Source of the DNA: JAAYJR01 sp964540755
Lineage (GTDB): Bacteria > Bacteroidota > Bacteroidia > Bacteroidales > Prolixibacteraceae
Direction: 5' to 3'
Assembly (NCBI GenBank): GCA_964540755.1
Contig: CAZIOB010000045.1
Coordinates: forward strand, 1-64,000
DNA: 64,000 nt
Shown here: positions 17,751 through 26,576 of the stretch, piece by piece
How positions within the stretch are numbered: the stretch's first letter is position 1
How the letters are laid out: every line of letters begins with the position of its first letter
Notes under the pieces: generated by a model
What the model saw: the letters and a program-made list of their open reading frames with translations, nothing else
Database searches by the model: none
Told to the model about the DNA's origin: nothing
Program-made: the position numbers and the translations under genes

Positions 17751-18492
17751 TTATCTACTCTTTCTGACGACCTTAATTTTTTCATCATGTGCTGAACTTA
17801 TGCAAATAGCCCAACAAACTCTGGAAGAGGAAAGGCCTCTGACGCAGTCTGAAATTATTTCGGGACTTAAAGAAGCGCTGGTTGTAGGCACTAATAAATC
17901 GGTTGATATTCTTGGTGTTGCTGATGGTTATTACGGGGATGAACTTGTAAAAATTTTTTTACCCCCTGAAGCTGATATTATTGTGGATAATATTGGCCGT
18001 GTTCCCGGAGGCAGCCAATTAATGGAGGATGTTTTGCTGAAGATTAACCGTGCAGCAGAGGATGCCGTGTCAGAGGCTAAACCTATTTTTGTAAACAGTA
18101 TAAAAATCATGACTATAAATGATGCCGTAGGTATATTAAAAGGTGAAGACGATGCGGCTACAAGATATCTGCACAGGACAACATATAATGATTTGTTTGC
18201 TTTATATCAACCAAAAATCAAAACTTCATTAGATAAAAAGCTGGTGGGTAATATTTCAACTTACCAAAGCTGGAATACTCTTGTAGGAAAGTGGAATGAA
18301 ATAGCAAATTCTCCTGTCGGAATAGTTGCAGGTTTAAAACCTGTAGAAACTAATCTCGATGAATATCTTACCAATAAAGCTCTTGACGGATTATTTCTTA
18401 AAATAGGAGAAGAGGAAAAGCGGATAAGAGAAGATCCTGTGGCAAGGGTAACCGATTTGCTAAAAAGAGTCTTCGGGTCTGTCGGCAATTGA
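17737..18492 (+). CDS. DUF4197 lipoprotein
   Basis: I choose ATG 17737 (MKSKYYLLFL) since it starts a lipoprotein signal ending in FSSC with Cys18; the upstream in-frame ATG at 17704 lies inside the leader. The mature protein shows the DUF4197 pattern: SGLKEALVVGTNKSVD, then KIFLPPEA, then NRAAEDAVSEAKPIF with IKIMTINDAVGIL and TRYLHR. At 251 residues it has normal family length. DUF4197 proteins are of unknown function and periplasmic. The HU gene follows 90 bases later but is probably independent. Confidence 0.85.
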   Translation: MKSKYYLLFLTTLIFSSCAELMQIAQQTLEEERPLTQSEIISGLKEALVVGTNKSVDILGVADGYYGDELVKIFLPPEADIIVDNIGRVPGGSQLMEDVLLKINRAAEDAVSEAKPIFVNSIKIMTINDAVGILKGEDDAATRYLHRTTYNDLFALYQPKIKTSLDKKLVGNISTYQSWNTLVGKWNEIANSPVGIVAGLKPVETNLDEYLTNKALDGLFLKIGEEEKRIREDPVARVTDLLKRVFGSVGN

Positions 18493-18583
18493 TTAGAATA
18501 ACATATCTTAATCCTTTTTTATCAGGGTTTTTAAATTTACCGGAGAAAAATATATAATCTTATTAAATCAAAATTACGCAATT

Positions 18584-18871
18584 ATGACTAAAGCAGAAGT
18601 AGTAAATAAAATTGCTAAAGAAATAAAAATTGAAAAACCAGATGTGCTGAAAACAATAGAAGAATTTATAAAGGCAGTAAAAACCTCCCTCACAGATGGT
18701 GAAAATATTTATTTAAGAGGGTTTGGAACTTTCTTAATAAAGCACAGAGCAGAAAAGCCTGCGAGAATTATATCAAAAGATAAATCTATTATTGTTCCTG
18801 CTCATGGTATTCCTTATTTTAAGCCAAGCAGGTCATTTGTGAATAATGTTATGAAAGGTAATGATATTTAA
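18584..18871 (+). CDS. HU/IHF family DNA-binding protein
   Basis: A 95-residue protein with the HU/IHF fold in order: helical N-terminus MTKAEVVNKIAKE, central IYLRGFGTFLIKHRAEKPAR (the RGFGTF turn starting the DNA-gripping arm), then VPAHGIPYFKPSRSF with the intercalating Pro region. It should bend chromosomal DNA. The sequence cannot say whether it works as a homodimer or as one half of a heterodimer. The gene converges on the GH99-like gene with only five bases between stops, and no terminator is visible. Confidence 0.92.
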   Translation: MTKAEVVNKIAKEIKIEKPDVLKTIEEFIKAVKTSLTDGENIYLRGFGTFLIKHRAEKPARIISKDKSIIVPAHGIPYFKPSRSFVNNVMKGNDI

Positions 18872-18876
18872 TAATA

Positions 18877-20127
18877 TCAGTAATTATCGTACTCTCCGCT
18901 AATGACTTTTTTAACGGCTTCCAGGTAGCCAAACCCATTTAGCATATCAGGTAGCAGGTAGCTTCCTTCAACCCACTCGTTCCATGCATTAATGGTAATG
19001 AGTTTTGGCTGTTCAGGATGGCTGTCCGCGTATTCTTTTGCTTTTTGAAGCAAAGCAGCAAAACTTGAAGGCGTATTATGGTAGTGCACTACATCGAGGA
19101 TTCCTTTAGCAGGGAAACGCGGAGTGTCGTCCCAGCCAATAGATACACAGGGAAACACGGGCACATTCAAAATTGAATCCATTTGTGCCCTTATTTTCCT
19201 CGAATTGGCGCCATAGGCCAAATAATCTTGATTAATACCTCCCATATTGTAAAGAGCTACGCTATTGAAGCCCATATCGTTTACCCTGTCGGAAAACTGT
19301 TTAGCTGCTTCTTGCGCCATAATGCCTCCTCCTCCCTGATTCCACTGGATATGTAATCCCTGGAATCCGGCCTTTTTAACTTCCTCTCTGAAATAATCCA
19401 GAGCTTTGCGAGTTTCCTCAACGCTGCCTCCGAAACTTTCCAGCAAATTGCCAATACTGAATATGGAAAATACCGGTTTCCCATCTATCTTGAAATAGTT
19501 GGGCTGTTTGAAATATTGCTTTATTACCCTTTCAACAATGATTTTGAAATTCTCTAAATCCACAGCTCCGTCCCAAAGAATAGAAGTATCATCCTTGAAT
19601 TTGTGTACATTCCAATAGTTTCTCCTAACATCGTGGTTGGCCCACATGATATAAAACTGCATTTTTGAATTATTCTCAGCCTTTAGGAAACCATCATTGA
19701 TAGCGCTCTCCAGGAAAGGGCCTTCGTCAAACCAATACCAATCATAAATAAAGACATCAACGCCATGGTCAACAGCCACATCAATCCATTTCTCAACCAC
19801 TTGCGGGTTATTGTCCAGTTCATATCCCCATAAAGGCATGCGTGGCTGGTAATGCCCTTCAAAACGGGGATTGCCTTTCTTAATTACTTCCCACTCCCCG
19901 GTGCCATCAGGCCAGAGCATGTCTCCAAAACGTTCATCATGGTGGCATGAAGGCCATACATAAGCTGCAACTATATATTCATCAGATTTTTCAATGTATG
20001 CACTTGCTTCTTCAGAGTTTTTAGCTTTTTGTTGTGATGGGGTATTACAACTGCTGATTAACGCCAGGCTTAATGAGCCTGCTAAAACGGCAATAAAATA
20101 AATTAAGGAATTTCGATTGTTTTTCAT
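18877..20127 (-). CDS. GH99-like/WbsX-type lipoprotein
   Basis: Lipoprotein signal with Cys27 (LALISSC). The body matches the glycoside-hydrolase-99-like/WbsX domain family: YVWPSCHHDERFGD near the start, HYQPRMPLWGYELDNNPQVV, GVDVFIYDWYWFDEGPFLE in the barrel, and TINAWNEWVEGSYLLPD close to the C-terminus. GH99 enzymes act on mannose-linked glycans and keep paired Glu residues; which Glu here would be catalytic cannot be settled from sequence alone. At 416 residues it is typical. Its leader carries a motif shared with three other genes in the window. Confidence 0.8.
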   Translation of the reverse strand: MKNNRNSLIYFIAVLAGSLSLALISSCNTPSQQKAKNSEEASAYIEKSDEYIVAAYVWPSCHHDERFGDMLWPDGTGEWEVIKKGNPRFEGHYQPRMPLWGYELDNNPQVVEKWIDVAVDHGVDVFIYDWYWFDEGPFLESAINDGFLKAENNSKMQFYIMWANHDVRRNYWNVHKFKDDTSILWDGAVDLENFKIIVERVIKQYFKQPNYFKIDGKPVFSIFSIGNLLESFGGSVEETRKALDYFREEVKKAGFQGLHIQWNQGGGGIMAQEAAKQFSDRVNDMGFNSVALYNMGGINQDYLAYGANSRKIRAQMDSILNVPVFPCVSIGWDDTPRFPAKGILDVVHYHNTPSSFAALLQKAKEYADSHPEQPKLITINAWNEWVEGSYLLPDMLNGFGYLEAVKKVISGEYDNY

Positions 20128-20183
20128 CGTAATTATTTTTATATGAAAATCCAGTACCTATGAGCATATAATTATTATAATTG

Positions 20184-20285
20184 TTTGTAAATAAATTAAT
20201 TAAAAATTTGAGAACCTATTTATCCATTTGTTCTTTACTATCGCATGAAATTTAATCATTCTTTTTTGATAAAAAAAGAACATGC
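20184..20285 (-). repeat. Shared upstream module, copy at the GH99-like gene
   Basis: Block A (20184-20212, TTTGTAAATAAATTAATTAA and following AAATTTGAG) recurs at 30312, 52271 and 58270, each upstream of a minus-strand gene. Block B (20251-20285, a TTTAATCAT segment followed by AAAAAGAACATGC) recurs at 58361 and, partly, at 30335. This copy lies in the divergent gap between the GH99-like gene and the leucine-rich-repeat gene, so it could act on either. Confidence 0.6.
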
Positions 20286-20337
20286 CGGATTCATTTTTAT
20301 TCCGTATTTTTAAACATATTAATTTTAATATTTAGTT

Positions 20338-22568
20338 ATGAGAAGATATTCCTGCACCTTATTCATGACTGTCTTTTTTTTATTTCATTAAATCTTGCTG
20401 CTCAATTTAAAGTTGATAAAATTTCCGAAGAAACTGAATCTCCGATATAATTTAGTGATTTATTATCAAAATTTGAAATTAAGAAAGAGGATATTTCAGC
20501 TACCATTCAGAAGAATGGAGAGATTTATGAAAAAACAACACTGACGACTTCCGGAGTTAACATTCAGGATTCATTGGCACTGGTGAATCTTTATAACAGC
20601 ACTAACGAGGGAGGGTGGACTGAAAACTATAACTGGTTATCGGATAAAAGTGTATTTTACTGGAAAGGGATTGAAGTTGAAAATGGCCGTGTAACTCTTA
20701 TCAATCTGGAGGATAACTGCCTTACAGGCACAATCCCGTCTTCAATAGGGAACCTTACAGCTCTTAAAAGTTTGAACCTTTCCGGTAATAATCTTACAGG
20801 CAATATCCCACCTGAAATAGGCAGCCTTATTAACCTTGAGGGAGATATAAAACAGGACGGGATTCTTACCTATATCTATGATGAAGCGCTGGATCTATCT
20901 TCAAATAATTTATCATGCCTTATTCCAAACGAAATAGGGAACTTGGTGAAAATTAAAGGATTGAAATCAGATGCAAGCGGTGAATTTTTTATTAATAATA
21001 TTCCACTTCCGGGAGGTGAATTCGGGAAATTTTCTTTAATGCAGGGTGATTTTAGTTTAACACTGCTGGGGAATGAAGGGATTATCACAGATTATCTTAA
21101 TTCAAAACTTACACAAACAGCATCATTATTTGGCGCTCCCTTAAAAATTGATAATGTTCAATTTATCAGAAGGCAGGATACAATAGGCGTCAATATTGGA
21201 TGTTCAGTAAATATTCCACGTTTGTCAGTGGGTTGTGGCATTATTCCCGAAGGAACCGGCATCGCTTTAAAAAATCTTGAAATTACAAATTCCGGTATAT
21301 CACTTGGGGGATTTAATGTTGAGAACCTTGGATTTATGAAGGAAGGGTATTGCTTAAAAAAACTTACTTATGATTATAATTCTTCAAAAGATATACTTGT
21401 GGGAGGGATGGATCTTACTTTACCATTTTTTGCGGATGTAGGCGGAGGTTTTAAAATTGAGAAAGGGAATATTGACAGCCTGGCATGGAGCATTGAAGGA
21501 GGGACTGGTGCTATGGTGAAAGTATTGCCCATTGGAGTAGGTACCTTAGGAGTAAAAGGTTTTTACGGGCATATTGCAGGACTAGCCCAGCCAGTGAGAC
21601 TTGGCGAACCAGATATTATTGACATTCGAATGGGCGGAATATTCTCAGATATCCTTTCAGACGATTTATACCGGTTAACGGGAGAGGGAAGTATGGTCTG
21701 GCCGAAAATTTTTGAAGTAGCCGGGACAGCCCAGTTGCTTAAACCTCCTTTATCTGAGTTACCGTTTCAGTTATCAGGCGGAGTAAATATGAAATACGAT
21801 GTTTCCAACAAACAAGCGAGTATGCAATTCGACGGGAAATTAGGTATCCTTAATGACAATACATGGTTAATGGATGCAACAGGAGACATTACAATTGATC
21901 ACAGAGCAAGTCCTTCTCAATTTAGAGGGAATTTCGGCGGAGAAATGACGCTTCCGAAATTTTCAAATACGTGGCCCTTTACGTGGATTGAAACTTTTGC
22001 GCCATTTCCCTGGACATTTGCTACTACAAACACTGTATTTCCTGATAATTTAAATTTGTTACACGGCATTTTATATTTTTATTCCTGGGGTAACAAACCC
22101 TGGGATATTAATTACATCATAGATATCTCAAAAAACTGGTATGAAAGTGGCGATATCAGTTTTCCGGCGGACGATGAAAGGCAAATATTTGTTTCGGTTG
22201 ATTTTCAGCAGAAAAGCGCAAAAATTGAAAATGAAATTTTTAAAACATTTACTATTCCTGAAAATACAGATTTTGCTGTTATCGAAATAAGAAACCAGGA
22301 AGGAGCGCCTGAAACCCTTCTCTCAAGACCGGATGGAACACAATACCAGCCCTCATCCCCTGAAAACGGGATCATGAAAACAATATCTGAAGATGGCCGA
22401 CAGCATTTCTGGTCTGTTTCAGAACCTCAAGGAGGAGACTGGAATATTACTCTTGAAAGTGCCGGGGCAAATGATACCATTATCACATATTTCCAGGAAA
22501 AGAAAAAAGAATTTAGTCCCTTTTTTCAGGACTCTTTTTATCGGTATGAGAAAATTTTATCACTTTGA
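20338..22568 (+). pseudogene. Leucine-rich-repeat secreted protein, disrupted N-terminus
   Basis: ATG 20338 starts a good signal peptide (MRRYSCTLFMTVFF), but an eight-T run at 20374-20381 shifts the frame and translation stops at 20389. With nine T's it would continue into ISLNLAAQFKVDKI, the expected signal-peptide end. A second lesion, TAA at 20448-20450 (one change from CAA), interrupts the restored frame. After that the frame is open to 22568. The body has plant-type leucine-rich repeats (NLSGNNLTGNIPPEIGSL) at about codons 30-120 of the open part, then a long beta-rich region of unknown kind. It is called a pseudogene, though sequencing error at the T run is possible. Confidence 0.6.
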
Positions 22569-22685
22569 TAAATATTTTTAAGCATAATATTACCGTAATT
22601 GTCTGTTTTTGTTTATATTATCAGAATATATGGCAAACTGTACAAAAATTGTACAAAAGGTAATGGATTTGAAAGAGAAATTATT

Positions 22686-22862
22686 ATGACAGAAAGTAAA
22701 AGCGATAGGATAATTAATGAATCAATAAATTTTTACAGATCATGGTATCGGGGGATTTCATGCCATTCATTTTCAAATAAGGCATTTATTGTCCCATGGC
22801 AAATTCCGGACGAAAACGATGAATCAGACTATCCGGAAGAAAATGAACTGTCAAAAAAATAG
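22686..22862 (+). CDS. Small hypothetical protein
   Basis: ATG 22686 opens a 58-residue frame (MTESKSDRIINESINFYRSW to EENELSKK). It is soluble and acidic at the C-terminus, with no signal or membrane segment. It lies between the disrupted repeat gene and a barrel protein on the same strand. I do not recognise it. A short ORF at 25885 shares a loose pattern (N-x-x-Y-[KR]-S, later H, K and a VP pair), which may be chance. Confidence 0.35.
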   Translation: MTESKSDRIINESINFYRSWYRGISCHSFSNKAFIVPWQIPDENDESDYPEENELSKK

Positions 22863-22908
22863 AATTAATTAAAAATATAGAATAATAACACTTTAAAAAT
22901 TTAAAACA

Positions 22909-23409
22909 ATGAAGAATCATTTACTGACAATAATTTTTGTAATTACCGTATTACCGGTTTTTGGCCAGTCCCCGGTTCAAAAGGGTAATTCACAATTTAA
23001 TGCGGGCGTGGGATTATCATCATGGGGTGTACCTGTATATCTTGGACTTGATTATGGTGTTCATAAAGACATTACTATTGGCGGAGAACTGTCTTACAGG
23101 GGATATCACGACAGATTTAATGATGTTAAATACAATCACTCCGTGATAGGGATTTCAGGAAACGGGAACTATCATTTTAACAGTGTATTAAACATCCCTT
23201 CCAACTGGGATTTTTATGCAGGCTTAAATATTGGATTTTATATTTGGGATTCAGATAAAGATTACCCCGGTTCCCATACTTCAGGTTTAGGTCTTGGTGC
23301 GCAGATTGGCGGACGGTATTATTTTTCTGATTATATAGGGATAAATCTTGAATTTGGCGGAGGAAATGCATTTTCGGGAGGTAAAGTTGGTATTTCTATA
23401 CTTTTATGA
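22909..23409 (+). CDS. Outer-membrane beta-barrel protein (OmpW/OmpA-like fold)
   Basis: A signal peptide (1-20, ending PVFGQ) precedes about 146 residues of alternating hydrophobic strands rich in Gly and Tyr, such as GVGLSSWGVPVYLGLDYG, HSVIGISGNGNYHF, LGAQIGGRYYF and IGINLEFGGG. The size fits a small eight-stranded barrel of the Bacteroidota outer-membrane-beta-barrel class. No specific substrate can be named. It is preceded by an A/T leader and probably has its own promoter. Confidence 0.75.
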   Translation: MKNHLLTIIFVITVLPVFGQSPVQKGNSQFNAGVGLSSWGVPVYLGLDYGVHKDITIGGELSYRGYHDRFNDVKYNHSVIGISGNGNYHFNSVLNIPSNWDFYAGLNIGFYIWDSDKDYPGSHTSGLGLGAQIGGRYYFSDYIGINLEFGGGNAFSGGKVGISILL

Positions 23410-23555
23410 TTTATTATTCGTTATGAATACATAAAAGTTTGTTGATTAATGTGTCCTCAGGTTCTTAACTTTTTGTAAATGACATAAGATTAACCAGATC
23501 AGAAATATTAAGGGTTACTATTTGTTTGACTTAATTAACTTTTAAAAATTTAATC

Positions 23556-24287
23556 ATGAAAATAGTAAAATACACATCAGGTCTTATTATTGCTGCGGTT
23601 TTAATATTTGTTAATTCCTGCAGTGATGAGAATCTTGAAGGCCTTACTGGTGTAAGATTGATTTTTACCTCCTCGTCATCTGCTACTTTGAAAAGTGCTC
23701 CAGTGAATATAGATACTGTAGTGATTACAGAAGCTCTAATAGGGGTTGAGGAAATAGAATTTGAACTGCTTGGTGAGGATGATGATGATGACATGGGAGA
23801 AATTGTCTTCAACGGACCTTATGCCGTTGATCTGCTTTCCGGCAATTCGGATCCTGTAATCGACTGGGCAGAAATAGAACCTGGCATATATGAAGAGATT
23901 GAATTTGAAACGGAAGACATTCTGGATGGAGGCAAGGCAGTAATCATTAAGGGGACAATAATTTTTTCTGATCAGTCGGAAACCCCATTCGAATTTATTA
24001 CTGATGATGATTTTGAGATCGAGGTTGAAAATGATTATGGGTTCAATATCAGTGAAGGTGTAATAAATGATGTCCTGGTTATTTTTAATCTGCCGGGCCT
24101 GTTTACCGGGATTGATTTGTCATCTGCTGAAAAGGATGAAAATGGTGTAATGCATTTTACTGATGACATTAATGAAGATATCACTGATGAATTAGAAGAT
24201 AAACTTGATGATATCAGCAGTTGTGAGGAGTACGACGATGACGACGACGATGATGATGATGACGACGACGACGATAATGACGATTAA
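23556..24287 (+). CDS. DUF4382-like lipoprotein with a poly-Asp tail
   Basis: Lipoprotein signal with Cys22 (VNSC). The body has the beta-rich pattern of DUF4382-type proteins (VVITEALIGVEEIEFEL, PYAVDLLSG, IEPGIYEEIEFE). A short Asp run lies at about residues 75-79. The C-terminus is a tract of fourteen consecutive Asp with two more after one Asn, encoded by mixed GAC/GAT codons. Such a tail could bind calcium or another cation, which is inference. The stop at 24285-24287 lies only 24 bases from the truncated end of the facing aminotransferase fragment. Confidence 0.65.
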   Translation: MKIVKYTSGLIIAAVLIFVNSCSDENLEGLTGVRLIFTSSSSATLKSAPVNIDTVVITEALIGVEEIEFELLGEDDDDDMGEIVFNGPYAVDLLSGNSDPVIDWAEIEPGIYEEIEFETEDILDGGKAVIIKGTIIFSDQSETPFEFITDDDFEIEVENDYGFNISEGVINDVLVIFNLPGLFTGIDLSSAEKDENGVMHFTDDINEDITDELEDKLDDISSCEEYDDDDDDDDDDDDDDNDD

Positions 24288-24311
24288 TCATCAAAGCGTT
24301 AGTGGTAGAGT

Positions 24312-24653
24312 TTACACCGGATCGCAAAGCACACCAAGGGACAATAAAATTGCAGGTGAACTCCCTGATGTAATAATAATTTGGTTTGGAGATATGTCCA
24401 CTCCATAATTTTGTAAATACCTTTTAACAATTTCCTTACGTAACTCCCAATTGCCCAAACTGTGTGTGTAGTGAGACCGTCCTTCAGAATATGCCTGTTG
24501 TACTGCAGATGAAACACATTTAGGAACATCAAAATCAGGCATGACAACTTCTAAATGTATAACGCTGATCCCGTTTAATTCCATTTCGGCAGCTTTCTCC
24601 ATCATTTTCATTACATAGAAAGGAGAAATATTTTTGGCTCTGTTTGATACCAT
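24312..24653 (-). pseudogene. Class I/II aminotransferase, N-terminal fragment
   Basis: The 113 residues are the start of a fold-type I PLP aminotransferase: NISPFYVMKMMEKAAEMEL, then GRSHYTHSLGNWELRKEIVK (substrate-binding YT region), then IIITSGSSPAILLSL, the turn before the cofactor site. Reading stops right after LCDPV, where intact homologues continue DPGDEV. The catalytic Lys domain is absent. The gene starts two bases after the mscS stop on the same strand, so it was probably the second gene of that operon before its 3' part was lost. Confidence 0.75.
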
Positions 24654-24655
24654 TT

Positions 24656-25468
24656 TTATTTTTGAACATGTATATCCATCTGCGGGAAAGGTATATTAAA
24701 TCCTTCTTTAGGAAAGGTTTTATATACTTTTTCGTGCATATCGAAATAAATTCCCCAATAATCGGAGGCATTGGCCCAAACCCTTAAAACAAGATTAACT
24801 GAGTTGTCCGCGAGTTCCGTCACTGCTATAAACGGTTCAGGATCTTTCAAAATACGAGCGTCTTCATCTACCAGTTTCATTAAAACTTTTTTGGCTGAAT
24901 CAACATCATCACCATAGCCTATTCCAAAAACAAAATCAACTCTCCGCATTGGCTCTGTGGAATAATTGATCATTGAACCCGTTGCCAGTCCTCCATTTGG
25001 AATGATGATAGTTTTGTTGTCAGGTGTTTTCAATATGGTATTAAAAATCTGTATTTCATTAACTGAACCTGAATGTCCCTGTGCTTCAATGTAATCCCCT
25101 GATTTGAAGGGTTTGAATAAAAGTATCATAACTCCTCCTGCAAAATTTTGTAAAGTCCCTGATAATGCCATTCCTATTGCCAGTCCAGCAGCCCCAAGAA
25201 TGGCAATAAAAGAGGTCATTTCTACTCCAAGCATCCCAATTACACTGATCAACAGCATAATTTTAAGAAGTATCCCGGTCATACTGTTCAGAAAACCACG
25301 AAGAGATGGCTCCATTTCTCTCTTTTCAAATCCTTTTCGTAAAAATTTCTGAATTATTTTAATGATCCACCATCCAATGATAAGAGTAATAAGTGCACCA
25401 ACTAAGCGAGGCCCGAAAGTAATTATTACTTCATAAAATTTTTGCCAAAGTCCGTCAACTGATTCCAT
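24656..25468 (-). CDS. mscS: Small-conductance mechanosensitive channel (MscS)
   Basis: A 270-residue MscS-fold channel. Membrane helices lie at about 18-38, 60-80 and 84-108. The pore helix has the family Ala/Gly pattern (LGAAGLAIGMALSGTLQNF), followed by GGVMILLFKPFKSGDYI and the beta domain segment VNEIQIFNTILKTPDNKTII, then the C-terminal cage. It relieves turgor on hypo-osmotic shock in the inner membrane. It once led into an aminotransferase gene that is now truncated. The upstream 600 bases contain no obvious coding partner. Confidence 0.93.
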   Translation of the reverse strand: MESVDGLWQKFYEVIITFGPRLVGALITLIIGWWIIKIIQKFLRKGFEKREMEPSLRGFLNSMTGILLKIMLLISVIGMLGVEMTSFIAILGAAGLAIGMALSGTLQNFAGGVMILLFKPFKSGDYIEAQGHSGSVNEIQIFNTILKTPDNKTIIIPNGGLATGSMINYSTEPMRRVDFVFGIGYGDDVDSAKKVLMKLVDEDARILKDPEPFIAVTELADNSVNLVLRVWANASDYWGIYFDMHEKVYKTFPKEGFNIPFPQMDIHVQK

Positions 25469-26083
25469 TTGATTAAATATTTAATTTGTTTAAAATGAAT
25501 TTATTTATTTATGTATGTGAAGTATTCAGATTTAAATTTATCCATCATATATAATTTTATAAAAGAATATAGTATCATATTATAGTAATATTAGCTGACT
25601 TATAAAAATATTTTTTTGATTATTTTTACTTATTTAATTTTTTTTTTAAAATATTATTACTTTTAATGTATATTATTTAAATTTTACCTAAATATCTAAA
25701 GTGAGAGCTGTAATAGATTTTCATATGATTCAAATTAATTATATTCAAAGGTCTCATATGTTATTTGCATAAGTTTTAATCCTACTACTGTGTATTTTTA
25801 CAGTCATGCTCCTTTCATTTTAGATTTTTAGATGTTATACAAAATTGCTGCAATAAATGATGATATCTCAATAAAAGGGGTATTATGAATGATTATTCTT
25901 TAAAAAGCGTAAACGAAGAAAACCTCCCGCTATCTCTGGTTAATCACTATAAGAGTGTTAATTATAAAGTATATCATGGTAAGTTTGTGGTTCCCTGACA
26001 GATGGATAAAGAAATAAAAGGACATGATAAAAAATAATTATTATATGAGATATTATATTTATTAATCATTTAAATTTTAAAAA
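25469..26083. other. AT-rich intergenic region with one dispersed repeat and one tiny ORF
   Basis: The first half is nearly pure A/T with no structure I can support. A 22-base element at 25765-25786 (begins TTGCATAAGTTTTAATC) occurs again at 32313-32334 with one mismatch. A 37-residue ORF (25885-25998) is listed separately. Confidence 0.45.
25885..25998 (+). CDS. Possible 37-residue small protein
   Basis: ATG 25885 to TGA 25996-25998 reads MNDYSLKSVNEENLPLSLVN then HYKSVNYKVYHGKFVVP. No family is recognised and there is no signal or membrane segment. A GGGG stretch sits just upstream (25877-25880), and the spacing to the ATG would allow a ribosome site, though this phylum rarely uses one. 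It could be random; the composition is protein-like but the length is too short to be sure. Confidence 0.25.
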   Translation: MNDYSLKSVNEENLPLSLVNHYKSVNYKVYHGKFVVP

Positions 26084-26332
26084 ATGGAAATTATTGGTAC
26101 TATTATTATTGGTGGAATAGCCGGCTGGCTGGGTAGTTTAATTTACAAAGGAAGTGGCCTTGGTATAATTTGGAATATTGTCGTGGGTATTATCGGCGGG
26201 TTCTTGGGTTATTGGCTTTTAGGGCTGGTAAACATTAATCTTGGTTCAGGTTGGGTTGGAGCTATATTAACCGGTGTTATAGGAGCAATTGTTCTGTTAT
26301 TTCTTATAAATTTGATTTTTAAGAAAAAATAA
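26084..26332 (+). CDS. GlsB/YeaQ/YmgE family stress-response membrane protein
   Basis: An 82-residue, almost entirely hydrophobic protein with three Gly-rich membrane segments: GTIIIGGIAGWLGSLIYKG, IWNIVVGIIGGFLGYWLLG and VGAILTGVIGAIVLLFLIN, ending in FKKK. This is the transglycosylase-associated-protein (Pfam Tag/YeaQ) pattern, seen in small proteins induced by envelope or osmotic stress. Molecular role is unknown. The neighbouring mscS and aqpZ genes fit an osmotic theme. It is preceded by an A/T leader ending TTTAAAAA, common in this genome. Confidence 0.88.
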   Translation: MEIIGTIIIGGIAGWLGSLIYKGSGLGIIWNIVVGIIGGFLGYWLLGLVNINLGSGWVGAILTGVIGAIVLLFLINLIFKKK

Positions 26333-26358
26333 CGGTTTATTTTGATCGTCTGATAATT

Positions 26359-26402
26359 AAATCCACACCGGGTTTTTTATATTAAAATAAATCCGGATTT
26401 AT
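26359..26402 (+). terminator. Weak terminator and palindrome after the GlsB-like gene
   Basis: AAATCC (26359-26364) can pair with GGGTTT (26370-26375) across a five-base loop, with one G-U pair, and is followed by a T run. Directly after lies a perfect 16-base palindrome, ATAAATCCGGATTTAT (26387-26402). Either may end the upstream transcript. The palindrome could also be a dimeric regulator site. Confidence 0.4.
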
Positions 26403-26576
26403 AATTTTTGCCCTGCATTGCTTTTAACATACAATAAGTAAGTGAAAAGGATAATTATGTTATTTTGAGCTTACGATCTGTGCATCTTTATTCATAACTG
26501 TTAAAGAGTGCAATTAGGAGAATATGTATTTATCTGAAATAATTTTTATAGAATATTAATTTAAAACAGAGGCCTT

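Noticed and set aside
24205..24408. Met/Thr-rich ORF over the poly-Asp tract
   Set aside because: It is the shifted reading of GAC/GAT codons (ATG, ACG) and runs past the lipoprotein stop into the aminotransferase remnant. No independent signals.
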